Source of the DNA: JAUIJL01 sp965366625
GTDB taxonomy: Bacteria; Acidobacteriota; Thermoanaerobaculia; Multivoradales; J023
Reading direction: 5' to 3'
Assembly (NCBI GenBank): GCA_965366625.1
Contig: CBDUGP010000033.1
Location: 1-64,000, forward strand
DNA length: 64,000 nucleotides
Shown: in pieces, positions 1 through 7,855 of the stretch
Position numbering within the stretch: position 1 is the stretch's first letter
Layout: each line of letters begins with the position of its first letter
Notes under the pieces: model-generated
The model's input: the letters and a program-made list of their open reading frames with translations, nothing else
Told to the model about the DNA's origin: nothing
Databases searched by the model: none
Program-made: the position numbers and the translations under genes

Positions 1-246
1 GAGGAGCAAGAGGTGGATCCGAACGAGGGTGGATTCGTCGGCACGAAACCGGTGATGGTGTTGGCGTACTTGGGCGAGGAAGACGAGGAGCAAGAGGTGG
101 ATCCGAACGAGGGTGGATTCACGACCCAAACCGGAGAGCACAGCGAGCATTTGACCGCGACGGTGAGTTGGTCCGGCGCTTCCTGTGATGCCCCCGCGGA
201 CCGCCGAGCCCTTGCACGGCAATGGATCCAAGCCTTGTGGCCCTAA
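1..246 (+). CDS. 3' end of a secreted or acidic repeat protein (partial)
   Basis: The reading frame is open from the first base, so only the last 81 codons are present and the true start lies outside the window. The visible part holds two copies of the peptide EEQEVDPNEGGF, encoded by identical 36-bp DNA at 1-36 and 85-120. A less acidic tail follows, with TATVSWSG and a single Cys, ending in WIQALWP. I recognise no family. The style (acidic, Pro/Gly-rich direct repeats followed by a short globular tail) is like the repeat protein at 6367-7497, and both lie beside sigma/kinase genes. The gene converges on the kinase at 277-2826, with a hairpin and T-run in between. Function unknown; secretion is inferred only from the analogy. 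Confidence 0.6.
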   Translation, partial: EEQEVDPNEGGFVGTKPVMVLAYLGEEDEEQEVDPNEGGFTTQTGEHSEHLTATVSWSGASCDAPADRRALARQWIQALWP

Positions 247-265
247 ACTGCAACTCCGATAGATT

Positions 266-291
266 TCGAAGCCCTATTAGGCTTCGATTTT
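266..291 (+). terminator. Rho-independent terminator after the repeat protein
   Basis: An 8-bp perfect stem (TCGAAGCC / GGCTTCGA) with a 6-nt loop is followed by TTTT. It starts 20 bp after the stop of the plus-strand gene and overlaps the last codons of the convergent kinase gene. Confidence 0.55.
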
Positions 292-2826
292 GTAGGTCGC
301 CAGCTCGGCCCGGTACAACCGGGCCTTTTCGTCGAGTCCGGCAGCGTCGTAGAGATCAACCAAGGCTCGGAGGGCCCGAAGGATGTGGACTTTGAGGGGA
401 TATGGCTGGGCGTGCAGGCTTGCCAAGGCTTTTAGTAGTTTGACTTCTGCTTCCCGGTGCGCACCCTGTCTCGTCAGGCACCTTCCCTTTATGATCTCGG
501 CGTTGACGACTTCCCAGGACCCCGGAGCGCGTAGAGGGCGCAAGATCTCGAGCGCGGTGTCGACCTGTCGATCGGCCTCGTCGATCGAGCCGCCGGCGAG
601 ATGGGCCTCGGCCAAGAGTCGGTGGGTGATACCCACTGAGTTGCCGTGGGCTCCGTAGAGTTCCTGCTGAATGGTGAGAGTTCGGTGCAGGACCTCCAAT
701 GCTGTTTTAGGGTCGCCGTTTCCGAGGTGGGCGGTGCCCAACGCCGACAACGTCGTAGCGACCGTGGAATGAAGTTCGCCGGCGGCTTGGAGCCGAAACT
801 CGAGGGCATATTCCAGAGGTTCGATCGCCTGGCCATAGGCTTCGATCGAGTTCAGAAAAGTGCCCAACCCGTGGTAGGCGGAGCCTTTTTGCGAAGGGGT
901 AGAGGCAGGATCTTTCAAACGAATTTGCAGCACTTCCTCAAACCCTTGTCTCGCCTGGGGATATTTGCCCAACTTGAGATGACAGCTGGCCAGGTTACCT
1001 ATGGAGATCGGAAATTTGGAGCGGGGTATGCCGATCTGTTTTCTCATCGCAAAGGCCATTTCGTAGTGTTTCTCGGCGGCCCGGTAGTCTCTCAAACCGT
1101 AGTAGCCGGATCCTACATTGGCGATTCGGAGAGCGAGGCGACTGCTGGGCTCGGGGGCGATGTGACGAAGGGTATCTAGGGAACGCTGATACATCTGGAG
1201 AGACTCTTCGCGAGCTTTCAGGTCGTAAAAAACTCCGGCGAAGACATCGTACATAGCGATCTGCCGGTCGGGAAAGCTGCTGAGGCTGGCGGCTATTCGG
1301 TCCTGGCTGGCCATCAGCACCTCTTTGACGGTCAGCTCCTCGCCCTTGGATTCGTCGGGATTTGCAGATTCGAGCATGTCGGTCAAGAAATCGTTCATGG
1401 CGCGAGTTTCGGCCTCTGCAGCCAACGCCTGTGCTTCCCGCCGTTTAGCCATTTGCCACATGACCGTGGAGGTCACCGCCAAGGCGACGATCAGCAGCAA
1501 CACCACCAGGGCCGGCCGATTGCGTTGCAGGTGTTTACCCATGTGATAGAGCCAACTGCCTTTGCGCGCTTGGACCGGCAAGCCCTGCAAATAGTTGAGC
1601 ACATCGTCGGCTAGGTCCGCGGCCGAGTCGTAGCGGTGTCGCGGTTCCTTGCGGATGGCCTTCATGACGAGGGCGTCCAAATCGCCCTTCAACTGGCGCC
1701 GTCGGCGCTGTAGGGCTTTCGCTTCGGCAGCGGCGGGCTGGTTTTCCCCGGCTGTGTTGCCGGGAAAGGCATCGGGCGATTCGAAGGGGGCTTTGGAATT
1801 CGGATACTGTTCGGTGCTGTCCGTCGAGGTGGGCTCGCTGCCCGGGCGAGTGCCGACGGCGAGGCTGGGTTTCGGCGGCTCCTTGAGGCAGATGCAACGG
1901 ATCAGAGCCGCGTAGTCGAGTCGACTGACCTCGTAAGGTTTGACGCCGGCGAGCAACTCATAGAGCAAGAGGCCGAGGGCATAAACGTCGGCGGCCGTGG
2001 TGATCGGCTCGCCCATCAATTGCTCGGGGCTGGCAGAGGAAGGAGTGAGAGGTACACGGCCGTCCGAGGTCAGATCGGAGTCGGTGGAGTCTTCGAGCAA
2101 TTTGGCGATGCCGAAATCCAGCAGCTTGGGTTTGCCGTCCGCGGTGACCAGAATGTTGCCGGCTTTGAGGTCCCGGTGGACCACTAGTCTCTGATGGGCA
2201 AAATGAACGGCTCTACAGACCTTGCGAAACAACTTCAGTCTTTGCCGAAGGTCCAGGTCATGGTGGTCGCAATAGTCGGTGATCGGCTCGCCTTCGACAT
2301 ATTCCATGACGAAATAGGGCATTCCCTCTTGGTCCGTGCCGCCGTCGAGCAATCTGGCGATGTCGGGATGTTGGAGGTTGGCCAAGATTTGCCGCTCTTT
2401 GGCGAATCGAGCCTGCATTTCGCTGTTGACCATCGGCCCGAGGGCCTGTTTGATCGCGACTTTCTGCTCGTAATCGTCCTCGCGCACCGCTAGGTGCACC
2501 TGCCCCATACCGCCGCGTCCGAGCAGCTCCTTGAGCCGATACGGGCCGATCCGAGTCTCGGTGGTTTCGCCGTTGGCCGGTGGTGGAGGTGCCGCGTGGG
2601 CAGAAAGGCTCGGCGCGCCCGAGGCGGTATCATGGATCAGCTGCCAGATCGGCTCGTTGATGAAGCTCTCGGCGGCTTCACCGTAGTGCAGATAGGACTG
2701 GACCTCCTCGCTGAGCGCGGGATCTTTATGTTGGAGGTCCCGCAACAAATGGGACCTTTCAGAGCGCGTAGCTTCAGCGAGAAGGTCGAGAAAGCTCTTG
2801 ATCTCTTGCCATCTCTCAGCGTCCAT
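277..2826 (-). CDS. Membrane Ser/Thr protein kinase with C-terminal TPRs
   Basis: An 849-residue PknB-type kinase. The N-terminal 65 residues form a small helical module (W6, then FINEP near 55-59) that recurs in two other proteins of this window. The kinase domain is about 96-415: glycine loop GRGGMG at 103-108, VAIK lysine 126, HRDLKAGN at 217-224, DFG at 237-239, SPEQL at 266-270. A long Pro/Glu-rich insert (about 325-375) lies inside the C-lobe. One membrane segment at about 438-458 is followed by TPR-like repeats to the end, which should be extracytoplasmic. AGGAGG sits 4 nt before the ATG. The ECF sigma gene ends 56 bp upstream on the same strand, so the two are probably co-transcribed and the kinase may act on that sigma factor (inference). 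All key catalytic residues are present. Confidence 0.93.
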   Translation of the reverse strand: MDAERWQEIKSFLDLLAEATRSERSHLLRDLQHKDPALSEEVQSYLHYGEAAESFINEPIWQLIHDTASGAPSLSAHAAPPPPANGETTETRIGPYRLKELLGRGGMGQVHLAVREDDYEQKVAIKQALGPMVNSEMQARFAKERQILANLQHPDIARLLDGGTDQEGMPYFVMEYVEGEPITDYCDHHDLDLRQRLKLFRKVCRAVHFAHQRLVVHRDLKAGNILVTADGKPKLLDFGIAKLLEDSTDSDLTSDGRVPLTPSSASPEQLMGEPITTAADVYALGLLLYELLAGVKPYEVSRLDYAALIRCICLKEPPKPSLAVGTRPGSEPTSTDSTEQYPNSKAPFESPDAFPGNTAGENQPAAAEAKALQRRRRQLKGDLDALVMKAIRKEPRHRYDSAADLADDVLNYLQGLPVQARKGSWLYHMGKHLQRNRPALVVLLLIVALAVTSTVMWQMAKRREAQALAAEAETRAMNDFLTDMLESANPDESKGEELTVKEVLMASQDRIAASLSSFPDRQIAMYDVFAGVFYDLKAREESLQMYQRSLDTLRHIAPEPSSRLALRIANVGSGYYGLRDYRAAEKHYEMAFAMRKQIGIPRSKFPISIGNLASCHLKLGKYPQARQGFEEVLQIRLKDPASTPSQKGSAYHGLGTFLNSIEAYGQAIEPLEYALEFRLQAAGELHSTVATTLSALGTAHLGNGDPKTALEVLHRTLTIQQELYGAHGNSVGITHRLLAEAHLAGGSIDEADRQVDTALEILRPLRAPGSWEVVNAEIIKGRCLTRQGAHREAEVKLLKALASLHAQPYPLKVHILRALRALVDLYDAAGLDEKARLYRAELATYKIEA

Positions 2827-2882
2827 GAGGCCTCCTGACTCAGTCGATTTGGACTAGAACGCGAGAAATGGATCGGAAACGG

Positions 2883-3455
2883 TCACTTGAGACGTTCGAT
2901 TTCCTTCATCAGCCACATGCGGGCGGTGCTCCATTCCCGTTTGACCGTCGTGGGCGAAATTCCCTCCACCTCGGCGACCTCTTGGATCGACAGACCGGTG
3001 AAGTAGCGCATTTCTACAATCCTAGCTTGCCTTGGATCGAGTTCCGCGAGGGCATGGAGAGCTTCATCCAGAGCCAACAACTCAGGATCTTTCTGCGCCT
3101 CGGGAAGGCGGATCGTTTCGTCCAAGGAGAGCACAACCTGACGACCCCCTCGCTTGGCGGTGTGCTTGCCCCGGGCGTGATCGACCAATAGACGGCGCAT
3201 CATGTTGGCGACGAAGGCGAAGAATTGAGCTCGGTTGTGCCAGCTGACGCTGCGTTTGCCTATCAGCTTCAGGAACAGCTCGTTGACCAGGGCAGTCGGC
3301 TGCAGGGTATGGCCGGGATTTTCAACGGCCATATATTTGCGCGCCAAATGACGCAGATCCTCGACGATCAGAGGCATCAATTTGGGCAAAGCCCCCCGAT
3401 CACCACCGCTCCACGCGTCGAGCAGTTCAGTGACTTCGCTGGGGGGGTCGTGCAT
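2883..3455 (-). CDS. ECF sigma factor, TIGR02999-like
   Basis: A 190-residue ECF sigma factor. The LQPTALVNELFLKL stretch and the following RAQFFAFVANMMRRLLVDHAR are region 2 as found in the acidobacterial/planctomycete TIGR02999 group. GISPTTVKREWSTARMWL at the end is the region 4 helix-turn-helix. Length is normal for the family. The gene sits 56 bp upstream of a membrane TPR kinase, the usual partner in this phylum, and no zinc-finger anti-sigma gene is adjacent, which suggests control by phosphorylation rather than by a classical anti-sigma (family knowledge plus inference). The ribosome binding site before the ATG is weak. Confidence 0.92.
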   Translation of the reverse strand: MHDPPSEVTELLDAWSGGDRGALPKLMPLIVEDLRHLARKYMAVENPGHTLQPTALVNELFLKLIGKRSVSWHNRAQFFAFVANMMRRLLVDHARGKHTAKRGGRQVVLSLDETIRLPEAQKDPELLALDEALHALAELDPRQARIVEMRYFTGLSIQEVAEVEGISPTTVKREWSTARMWLMKEIERLK

Positions 3456-3494
3456 GTCTATCGCCTAAGTGCTCATCGCCTAGCCGGGAAGTGA

Positions 3495-4241
3495 CTATTT
3501 TTGTTTCCAAGTACCGTCCGGCATTTGGATCCACTCGCCTTTTTCGGCGTTGTCCCTCAAGGTCGCCGCGTAGGTCGAAAAGATCTGTGGCAGCTGGGAG
3601 AGGTCGGTGCCGGTGGCTGCCGCGATCTCCTTGAACATCCGCTCCCGGTCAGCGTTTTCGGCCTTGACGAGCTTCTGCACTTTGGCGCGATCCGGGAGCG
3701 CCAGGGAATCGAGATTTCGAATCTCCAAAAGCGCATCCTTATTCTCGCCTAAAACCCCGGATTGTTTGAACGGTTGGATTTCCGGCACCCGTTGTCCTCT
3801 GCTTTCAACGATCTTGCGAATGGCCGGATTGGTGATCTCTGGCGCCGCCACTTTCTGCTGAGAGCCCGGTTGCGCCGAAACCTCCGTTGCCGACCAACCG
3901 AGCACCCAAGGCAAAACCGCCTGCCGAATTCGGTCCGAGGGGCCGGCAGGGGCCACGGCAGTGAAGGCCGCAGATTCCTCTCCTGAGGCCGAGCTTTCAG
4001 GAGTCGAGCCTTCAGAAGCCGCAGCTTTGGCCGCTTCCTCGGCCACGGCACTCTCGATTTTCTCCGAGAGGTCGCGGACCGCAGCTTCTGGAAAGTAAAC
4101 GTTGATGGTGATGCAAGCCAGGGCGCCGGCGCTCAAGGCCACTATCAGAAGCGCTTTCCACGGGCTGGAGGTCATCGAGAGACGTTTCATGCTGCCAGGG
4201 CGCACGGTCTTTGAGGTTAAGGCGGTCTTGGGGGTCAACAC
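3495..4241 (-). CDS. DUF1318 (YdbL-like) exported protein, likely lipoprotein
   Basis: The GTG start at 4241 is chosen because GGAGAG lies 7 nt upstream; ATG at 4190 is an alternative. The product is 248 residues. A hydrophobic segment ends in SAGALAC followed by ITINVYFPEAAV, the DUF1318 opening (family of E. coli YdbL), so the Cys is a likely lipidation site although the lipobox is not ideal. An Ala/Glu/Ser-rich stretch follows, then a globular C-terminus with IREIV-type helices and the ending WIQMPDGTWKQK, also typical of DUF1318. The family's role is not established. It is shorter and on the same strand as the lipoprotein gene at 4312-5139, 70 bp upstream, so the two are probably one transcript. 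Confidence 0.75.
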   Translation of the reverse strand: MLTPKTALTSKTVRPGSMKRLSMTSSPWKALLIVALSAGALACITINVYFPEAAVRDLSEKIESAVAEEAAKAAASEGSTPESSASGEESAAFTAVAPAGPSDRIRQAVLPWVLGWSATEVSAQPGSQQKVAAPEITNPAIRKIVESRGQRVPEIQPFKQSGVLGENKDALLEIRNLDSLALPDRAKVQKLVKAENADRERMFKEIAAATGTDLSQLPQIFSTYAATLRDNAEKGEWIQMPDGTWKQK

Positions 4242-4311
4242 GGGTGAACTCTCCGTTCGGGTGGCCGGGCAAGTTGAATCGCCCGGCTCGTGTATTTGTA
4301 GTCTTCGCGGT

Positions 4312-5139
4312 TTACCGTCGACGCATCTCGCGGGAAATGCTTTCGAGCATGTCACCAAATCGTTCCGCGGCGAGACTGGAGTTGGAAGCGAGGGTGGTCG
4401 GCACGTCGTAGCCGTTGATGGTGAAACCGGAACGTCCGACCCGCACTTGGCTGATGTCTTCGTAGTCGATGAAATAAGGGTCTGAGCCGGCGATCAGTCG
4501 CCAGTAGATTCTTCGATCCGTCAGGCAGAAACCGGTCTTGCCGCCACCGCCGGAGCCGTCGTCATAGAGCAGCAGGACCCTGCGCGGATCGAGGCCGTGC
4601 AATCCGGCGACGTTGTCGAGCTTAAATCTCGGAATGTCGGGGGCGATATGCAAGCGAGGATCGGAATATCCCCGCAGCTCCCGACGAATGGCGCTTCGCA
4701 CGACGTCTTTACGCTGGGTACGGATGTCACCGGAACCGGTTTGGGATTGGGAACTGGTGCTCTGTTGGGAGCTGGTCTGCTGCTCGGTTTTCTTTTCACC
4801 GGCGGAGAGTCGTTCGATTCTGGATTTCGCCAGGTCGGCGAACGAGCCGCCGGGATATTTCTCGAGATACGACCAGAAATCTTCGGTGTGCTCGCTGTCT
4901 TTGATCGTCTTCCAATATTCGAGTTCTATGGCGTTGGCGGTGGCTTCGGACGAAGGTGCGGCCGGAGGCGCGGTAGCCGCGGGCTCGGGGGTAGCTTGGA
5001 GGTTGGTGTTGGAAGCAGAGGGGGGAGAGTCGGAGCAGGCGAAGTTTAGAACAGCCGCGAAGGCCAAGGCGGCTGCGGCCATCGGCCATCGAGTCGAGGT
5101 GAGGGGCGGCAAGGCATTCTTCGGGCGATTCCCGGACAT
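4312..5139 (-). CDS. Putative lipoprotein with TPR-like motif and PH-like C-terminus
   Basis: A 275-residue exported protein. The signal region ends LNFAC-SDS (weak lipobox, Cys35). A Ser/Pro/Ala-rich linker is followed at about 74-110 by YWKTIKDSEHTEDFWSYLEKYPGG, the single Sel1/TPR-like motif (here written in two parts: YWKTIKDSEHTEDFW and SYLEKYPGG) often found in acidobacterial and proteobacterial exported proteins. A Gln/Ser/Thr stretch leads to a C-terminal domain with KTGFCLTDRRIYWR, the signature of small bacterial PH-like domains. GGAGGAG lies 9 nt before the ATG. Function unknown; no catalytic motif seen. Confidence 0.7.
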   Translation of the reverse strand: MSGNRPKNALPPLTSTRWPMAAAALAFAAVLNFACSDSPPSASNTNLQATPEPAATAPPAAPSSEATANAIELEYWKTIKDSEHTEDFWSYLEKYPGGSFADLAKSRIERLSAGEKKTEQQTSSQQSTSSQSQTGSGDIRTQRKDVVRSAIRRELRGYSDPRLHIAPDIPRFKLDNVAGLHGLDPRRVLLLYDDGSGGGGKTGFCLTDRRIYWRLIAGSDPYFIDYEDISQVRVGRSGFTINGYDVPTTLASNSSLAAERFGDMLESISREMRRR

Positions 5140-5181
5140 AAGTGGTATCTCCTCCGGATCTGGTATTTCTTCGGCCAGCGT

Positions 5182-5209
5182 AAAATTACCACAGGAAAAT
5201 TACCACAGG
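5182..5209. repeat. Two exact 14-bp tandem copies upstream of the lipoprotein gene
   Basis: AAAATTACCACAGG occurs at 5182-5195 and again at 5196-5209, in an otherwise GC-rich gap 43 bp upstream of the ATG at 5139. The position suits a direct-repeat operator or activator site, but this is inference. Confidence 0.4.
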
Positions 5210-5377
5210 GAAAGGCCCAAAAAATGGCAGGAGGTGCAACCGGCTCAGATTGTGTTGCCGAGGCTTGAGCCTCTTTGGAGCCGTTTGGCGCGTTTCCCTC
5301 TCAGGCTTTCGGTGCCTCTGTGAAGGGAGGGGAGGAAGATGGGGACCGGAAGCCCGGCAAGGCCAGAATAAGGACGC

Positions 5378-6022
5378 TCAGGGGGAAGGGTTGCCGTCGC
5401 CGTTGAGTTCGCGGAAGAGCCAAAGGCGGGCAAATTGCCACTCGCGTTTAACCGTCGCGGGCGACAACTCGAGGGCTGCCGCGGTTTCCTGGACGGTCAT
5501 GCCGACGAAATAACGGAGTTTGACCACCGAGGCCATACGTGGGTCTTGGGCCTCTAGACGATCGAGGGCTTGATGCAAGGCGAGGATCTCTACACGGGAA
5601 GGTGGGTCGGGGCCGGCGATGTCGTCGAGTTCTGGCCCGAGCATCATCGGATGTTCGCCGCCGCCGCGTTTGGCTCGCTTTTGATGCCGGGCGAAGTCGA
5701 CCAGGATCAAGCGCATGGTTTGGGCGGCAAAACCAAAGAAGTGGGCACGGTTTTCCCACTGCACGCTTCGACGGTCGTTGACCTTGAGGAAGAACTCGTT
5801 GACCAGCGCGGTGGGCTGAAGAATATGACGATCCCCTTCGCGGGCCAGGTATCGCCGCGCCATCACGCGCAAGTCGTTGCTGACCAACGGCATCAAATCC
5901 TGCAGCGCTTCAGGGTCACCTTTGCTCCAGGCGAGCAAAAGAGCGGTCAATTCTTCGGGCAGAGCGGCTGTCATGGGCTCACCGGCTTGGGCTACCCCCG
6001 CTGGATGGAGTGTGGAACTCAC
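5378..6022 (-). CDS. ECF sigma factor, TIGR02999-like
   Basis: A 214-residue ECF sigma factor from a GTG start at 6022. AGGAAGG lies 7 nt upstream, and the GTG overlaps the TGA of the preceding small gene (GTGA), so translation is coupled. Region 2 shows LQPTALVNEFFLKV and RAHFFGFAAQTMRLILVDFAR; region 4 shows LELSPATVKREWQFARLWLF. It is a clear paralogue of the sigma factor at 2883-3455. Unlike that one, it has no kinase downstream: its operon partner is the 74-residue protein at 6019-6243. ATG at 5974 is a possible later start but has a weaker ribosome binding site. Confidence 0.9.
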   Translation of the reverse strand: MSSTLHPAGVAQAGEPMTAALPEELTALLLAWSKGDPEALQDLMPLVSNDLRVMARRYLAREGDRHILQPTALVNEFFLKVNDRRSVQWENRAHFFGFAAQTMRLILVDFARHQKRAKRGGGEHPMMLGPELDDIAGPDPPSRVEILALHQALDRLEAQDPRMASVVKLRYFVGMTVQETAAALELSPATVKREWQFARLWLFRELNGDGNPSP

Positions 6023-6243
6023 AATAGGACCTTCCTCAGAGCGGGCTCTTCGATGAAATCTCCGACCTTGAGGCTCAGTCGAATCAAACAAGCCGCGTCG
6101 AGAAAGAGGTCCACGTCATCGCCACATTCTTGGACCAGCAGGGACGGCCAGGTTTCTCGATCCTCGGTGAGCATACTGCATACTATCTGCTTGCAGCGCT
6201 GCCACCTTTCAGTCGGCTCAGATGGATTGCGGGAAACGGCCAC
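6019..6243 (-). CDS. Small protein resembling the kinase N-terminal module
   Basis: A 74-residue protein from a GTG start with AGGAGAA 6 nt upstream. It aligns over its length with the first ~65 residues of the two TPR kinases in this window: RWQ near the start, a KxIV/L helix, an acidic helix-loop, and FIEEPAL near the end (FINEPIW and FLNQSAL in the kinases). No kinase domain follows; the stop overlaps the sigma factor's start codon. The ribosome binding site and coupling argue for a real gene rather than a kinase fragment. The role is not known. Co-translation with a sigma factor suggests that this module binds or regulates sigma factors (inference). The alternative is a relic of a kinase gene deleted downstream. 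Confidence 0.75.
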   Translation of the reverse strand: MAVSRNPSEPTERWQRCKQIVCSMLTEDRETWPSLLVQECGDDVDLFLDAACLIRLSLKVGDFIEEPALRKVLL

Positions 6244-6303
6244 GGTGAATTCTCCTTGCGTCAGCTCCGGCTCGTCGACAAGTAAGAAACGCGGCGAAAT
6301 CGC

Positions 6304-6346
6304 AAAAAGCAGCTCATTGAAATCGCGAAAAACGATTTCAATGAGC
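6304..6346 (-). terminator. Rho-independent terminator of the repeat protein gene
   Basis: A perfect 14-bp stem (GCTCATTGAAATCG, 6312-6325, and its complement at 6333-6346) with a 7-nt loop. On the minus strand it is followed by TGCTTTTT. It lies 20 bp beyond the stop of the gene at 6367-7497. Confidence 0.75.
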
Positions 6347-6366
6347 CGAAAGGTCAGAGACGAAAG

Positions 6367-7497
6367 CTAATGCTCGGTCGAATCAAAACGGGTCGAGACC
6401 AAGAAGTCGGAACCGGACCCATGGACTTCCAGGTAGTACCGTCCGGCCGGCAGGTCCCAGGGATCTCCGTCCGCGTGGCCTTCTGTGTTTTCGGTCGTTG
6501 GGACCCGTCGTCCGACCGCGTCGAAGATTTGCCCTTGATCAGCCCCGATCAGGGAGAGCGAAGTCGGCCGGTCGAGGTCGAGCGCCAGCATCTCCGGGTG
6601 ATGACCGATCGATCGCACCAGGGTCTGGCCCGAGTCCTCGAGCTGCAAGGTCCGGGCGCAGGTCAAGGTGCCCAAGAGATCGGTATTTGCCGCCCACGAA
6701 CACAGGGATCGCAGCTCCATACCCTGGCGGGTCGATGCCAGGATGCCAATTCCGGGAATCTCGCGGGCCTGGGCTCGGGAGTCGGAGCCACAGCCTTCGC
6801 CGGGCCCGGTGCGCAGCTCGTCCCACTCGTCGACGGGCTCTTGGGGCACGGGATCGGGATCGTTCTTGCTCAGGGTGGTTCGGCAATTTGGGTTGGATCT
6901 CAGCTCGTCCCACTCGTCGACGGGCTCTTGGGGCACGGGATCGGGATCGCCATCTTTGGTCGGGCTGCCGTGCAGCTCGTCCCATTCGTCGACGGGCTCT
7001 TGGGGCACGGGATCGGGATCGTTCTTCGACCACGGGTTGAAGCTCAGTTCATTGCGACCCGAACCCAACCAGGCATGGAGCCGGAAGGTCGCCCTGGGAT
7101 CGTCGGTTTCAATGCGCACGTAGATCGGGCCCGACCGTTCGACGAAATGAATATGTCGACCGAGCAAGTGCGGCAGGGTCGGGTGTTGATCGAGTTCGCG
7201 GCAGTGTGGGTCAAAAACCCGCACGGTCGGTCGTTCAGCGACGCGCCGGCCCGGATCGAGGTCGGTTCGTTGGGCCTCGACGACCAACCAGCGGGAAGCG
7301 GAGGCCTCCAAGGAAAAGGTTGCGGTGCCGTCGACGGCGGAGCCGTGCTCGCTGCCCGGCAAGTCGATCGCCCAGGGCGCGTCGCACAAGCCGGTTGCCG
7401 AGGAGGCGGGTGCCACCGCAGCATTAGAGATGAGGAAGAGAAGCATCAAGAGAACATGAGAGAGAGCGGATTTCGAGCGGAACGATTTGTGAGTCAT
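6367..7497 (-). CDS. Secreted protein with three DPDPVPQEPVDEWDEL repeats
   Basis: A 376-residue exported protein. Residues 1-34 are a signal peptide (SALSHVLLMLLFLI core, then APASSA). Residues about 37-150 look like a beta-sandwich similar to bacterial pre-peptidase domains. The middle carries three exact copies of DPDPVPQEPVDEWDEL separated by short, different, partly basic linkers. The C-terminal ~140 residues have four Cys and the stretch DLPAGRYYLEVHGSGSDF, again prepeptidase-like. No enzyme motif is seen. It is divergent from the sigma-like membrane protein/kinase pair and ends next to the sigma operon, with its own terminator. The repeats may be a calcium-binding or protein-binding linker, or repeated peptide cores; nothing in the neighbourhood decides this. 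Confidence 0.75.
   Translation of the reverse strand: MTHKSFRSKSALSHVLLMLLFLISNAAVAPASSATGLCDAPWAIDLPGSEHGSAVDGTATFSLEASASRWLVVEAQRTDLDPGRRVAERPTVRVFDPHCRELDQHPTLPHLLGRHIHFVERSGPIYVRIETDDPRATFRLHAWLGSGRNELSFNPWSKNDPDPVPQEPVDEWDELHGSPTKDGDPDPVPQEPVDEWDELRSNPNCRTTLSKNDPDPVPQEPVDEWDELRTGPGEGCGSDSRAQAREIPGIGILASTRQGMELRSLCSWAANTDLLGTLTCARTLQLEDSGQTLVRSIGHHPEMLALDLDRPTSLSLIGADQGQIFDAVGRRVPTTENTEGHADGDPWDLPAGRYYLEVHGSGSDFLVSTRFDSTEH
6814..7021 (-). repeat. Three near-exact 49-bp in-frame direct repeats
   Basis: Copies at 6814-6862, 6901-6949 and 6973-7021. Each encodes DPDPVPQEPVDEWDEL; the only DNA difference seen is one silent base in the third copy. The linkers of 38 and 23 bp are unrelated in sequence. 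Confidence 0.9.
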
Positions 7498-7855
7498 CTT
7501 CGATCTCCCGAGACCCCTGCTCGCCGGGGGCTACGGTGCCGATACCGGTCGTCGGCACGCAGCTTCCCCATGGCGAGCGCAGGTCTCGCTTTCAAGGCGC
7601 GCCCCGAAGGCCGTGCCGAGATTCTGTTTTGGCTCCTAAATCGCGCGAATTCAGGAAGTTACCTCCGTCGGGGAGGCGTCTTCTTGGTTTCGCTTCTGAC
7701 TAACGGATCAAAAACGTCGGATTGGACGGTTTTTGAAAAGAAAGTTTCGGAAAAAGGTTTGGAAGGCGGTCCGGAAGCTTCGGGCCGGGGCCGGTTGGGG
7801 AAAGGTAAGTCGTTGGGGGGATGGGACTTGTAATTTTTAGGGGAGCTCGAATTTT
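7498..7855. other. 358-bp divergent intergenic region
   Basis: It separates the minus-strand repeat protein from the plus-strand membrane protein and must hold both promoters. I see no convincing -35/-10 pair or operator. AGGGGAG at 7839-7845 is the ribosome binding site for the gene starting at 7856. An open frame on the plus strand across this region is antisense to the repeat protein and is not taken as a gene. Confidence 0.5.

Noticed and set aside
6814..7021. Possible CRISPR array of three repeats
   Set aside because: The repeats are 49 bp, in frame within an exported protein gene, with unequal spacers of 38 and 23 bp, and no cas genes are near.
6367..7497. Repeat protein as a multi-core RiPP precursor
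   Set aside because: No ATP-grasp, radical SAM, lanthionine or other maturation gene and no dedicated exporter were found nearby, and globular domains surround the repeats. Kept only as an alternative.
6370..7833. A 487-codon plus-strand open frame
   Set aside because: It is antisense to the repeat protein, which has a signal peptide and terminator; the opposite translation has no recognisable domain and owes its length to the GC-rich repeats.
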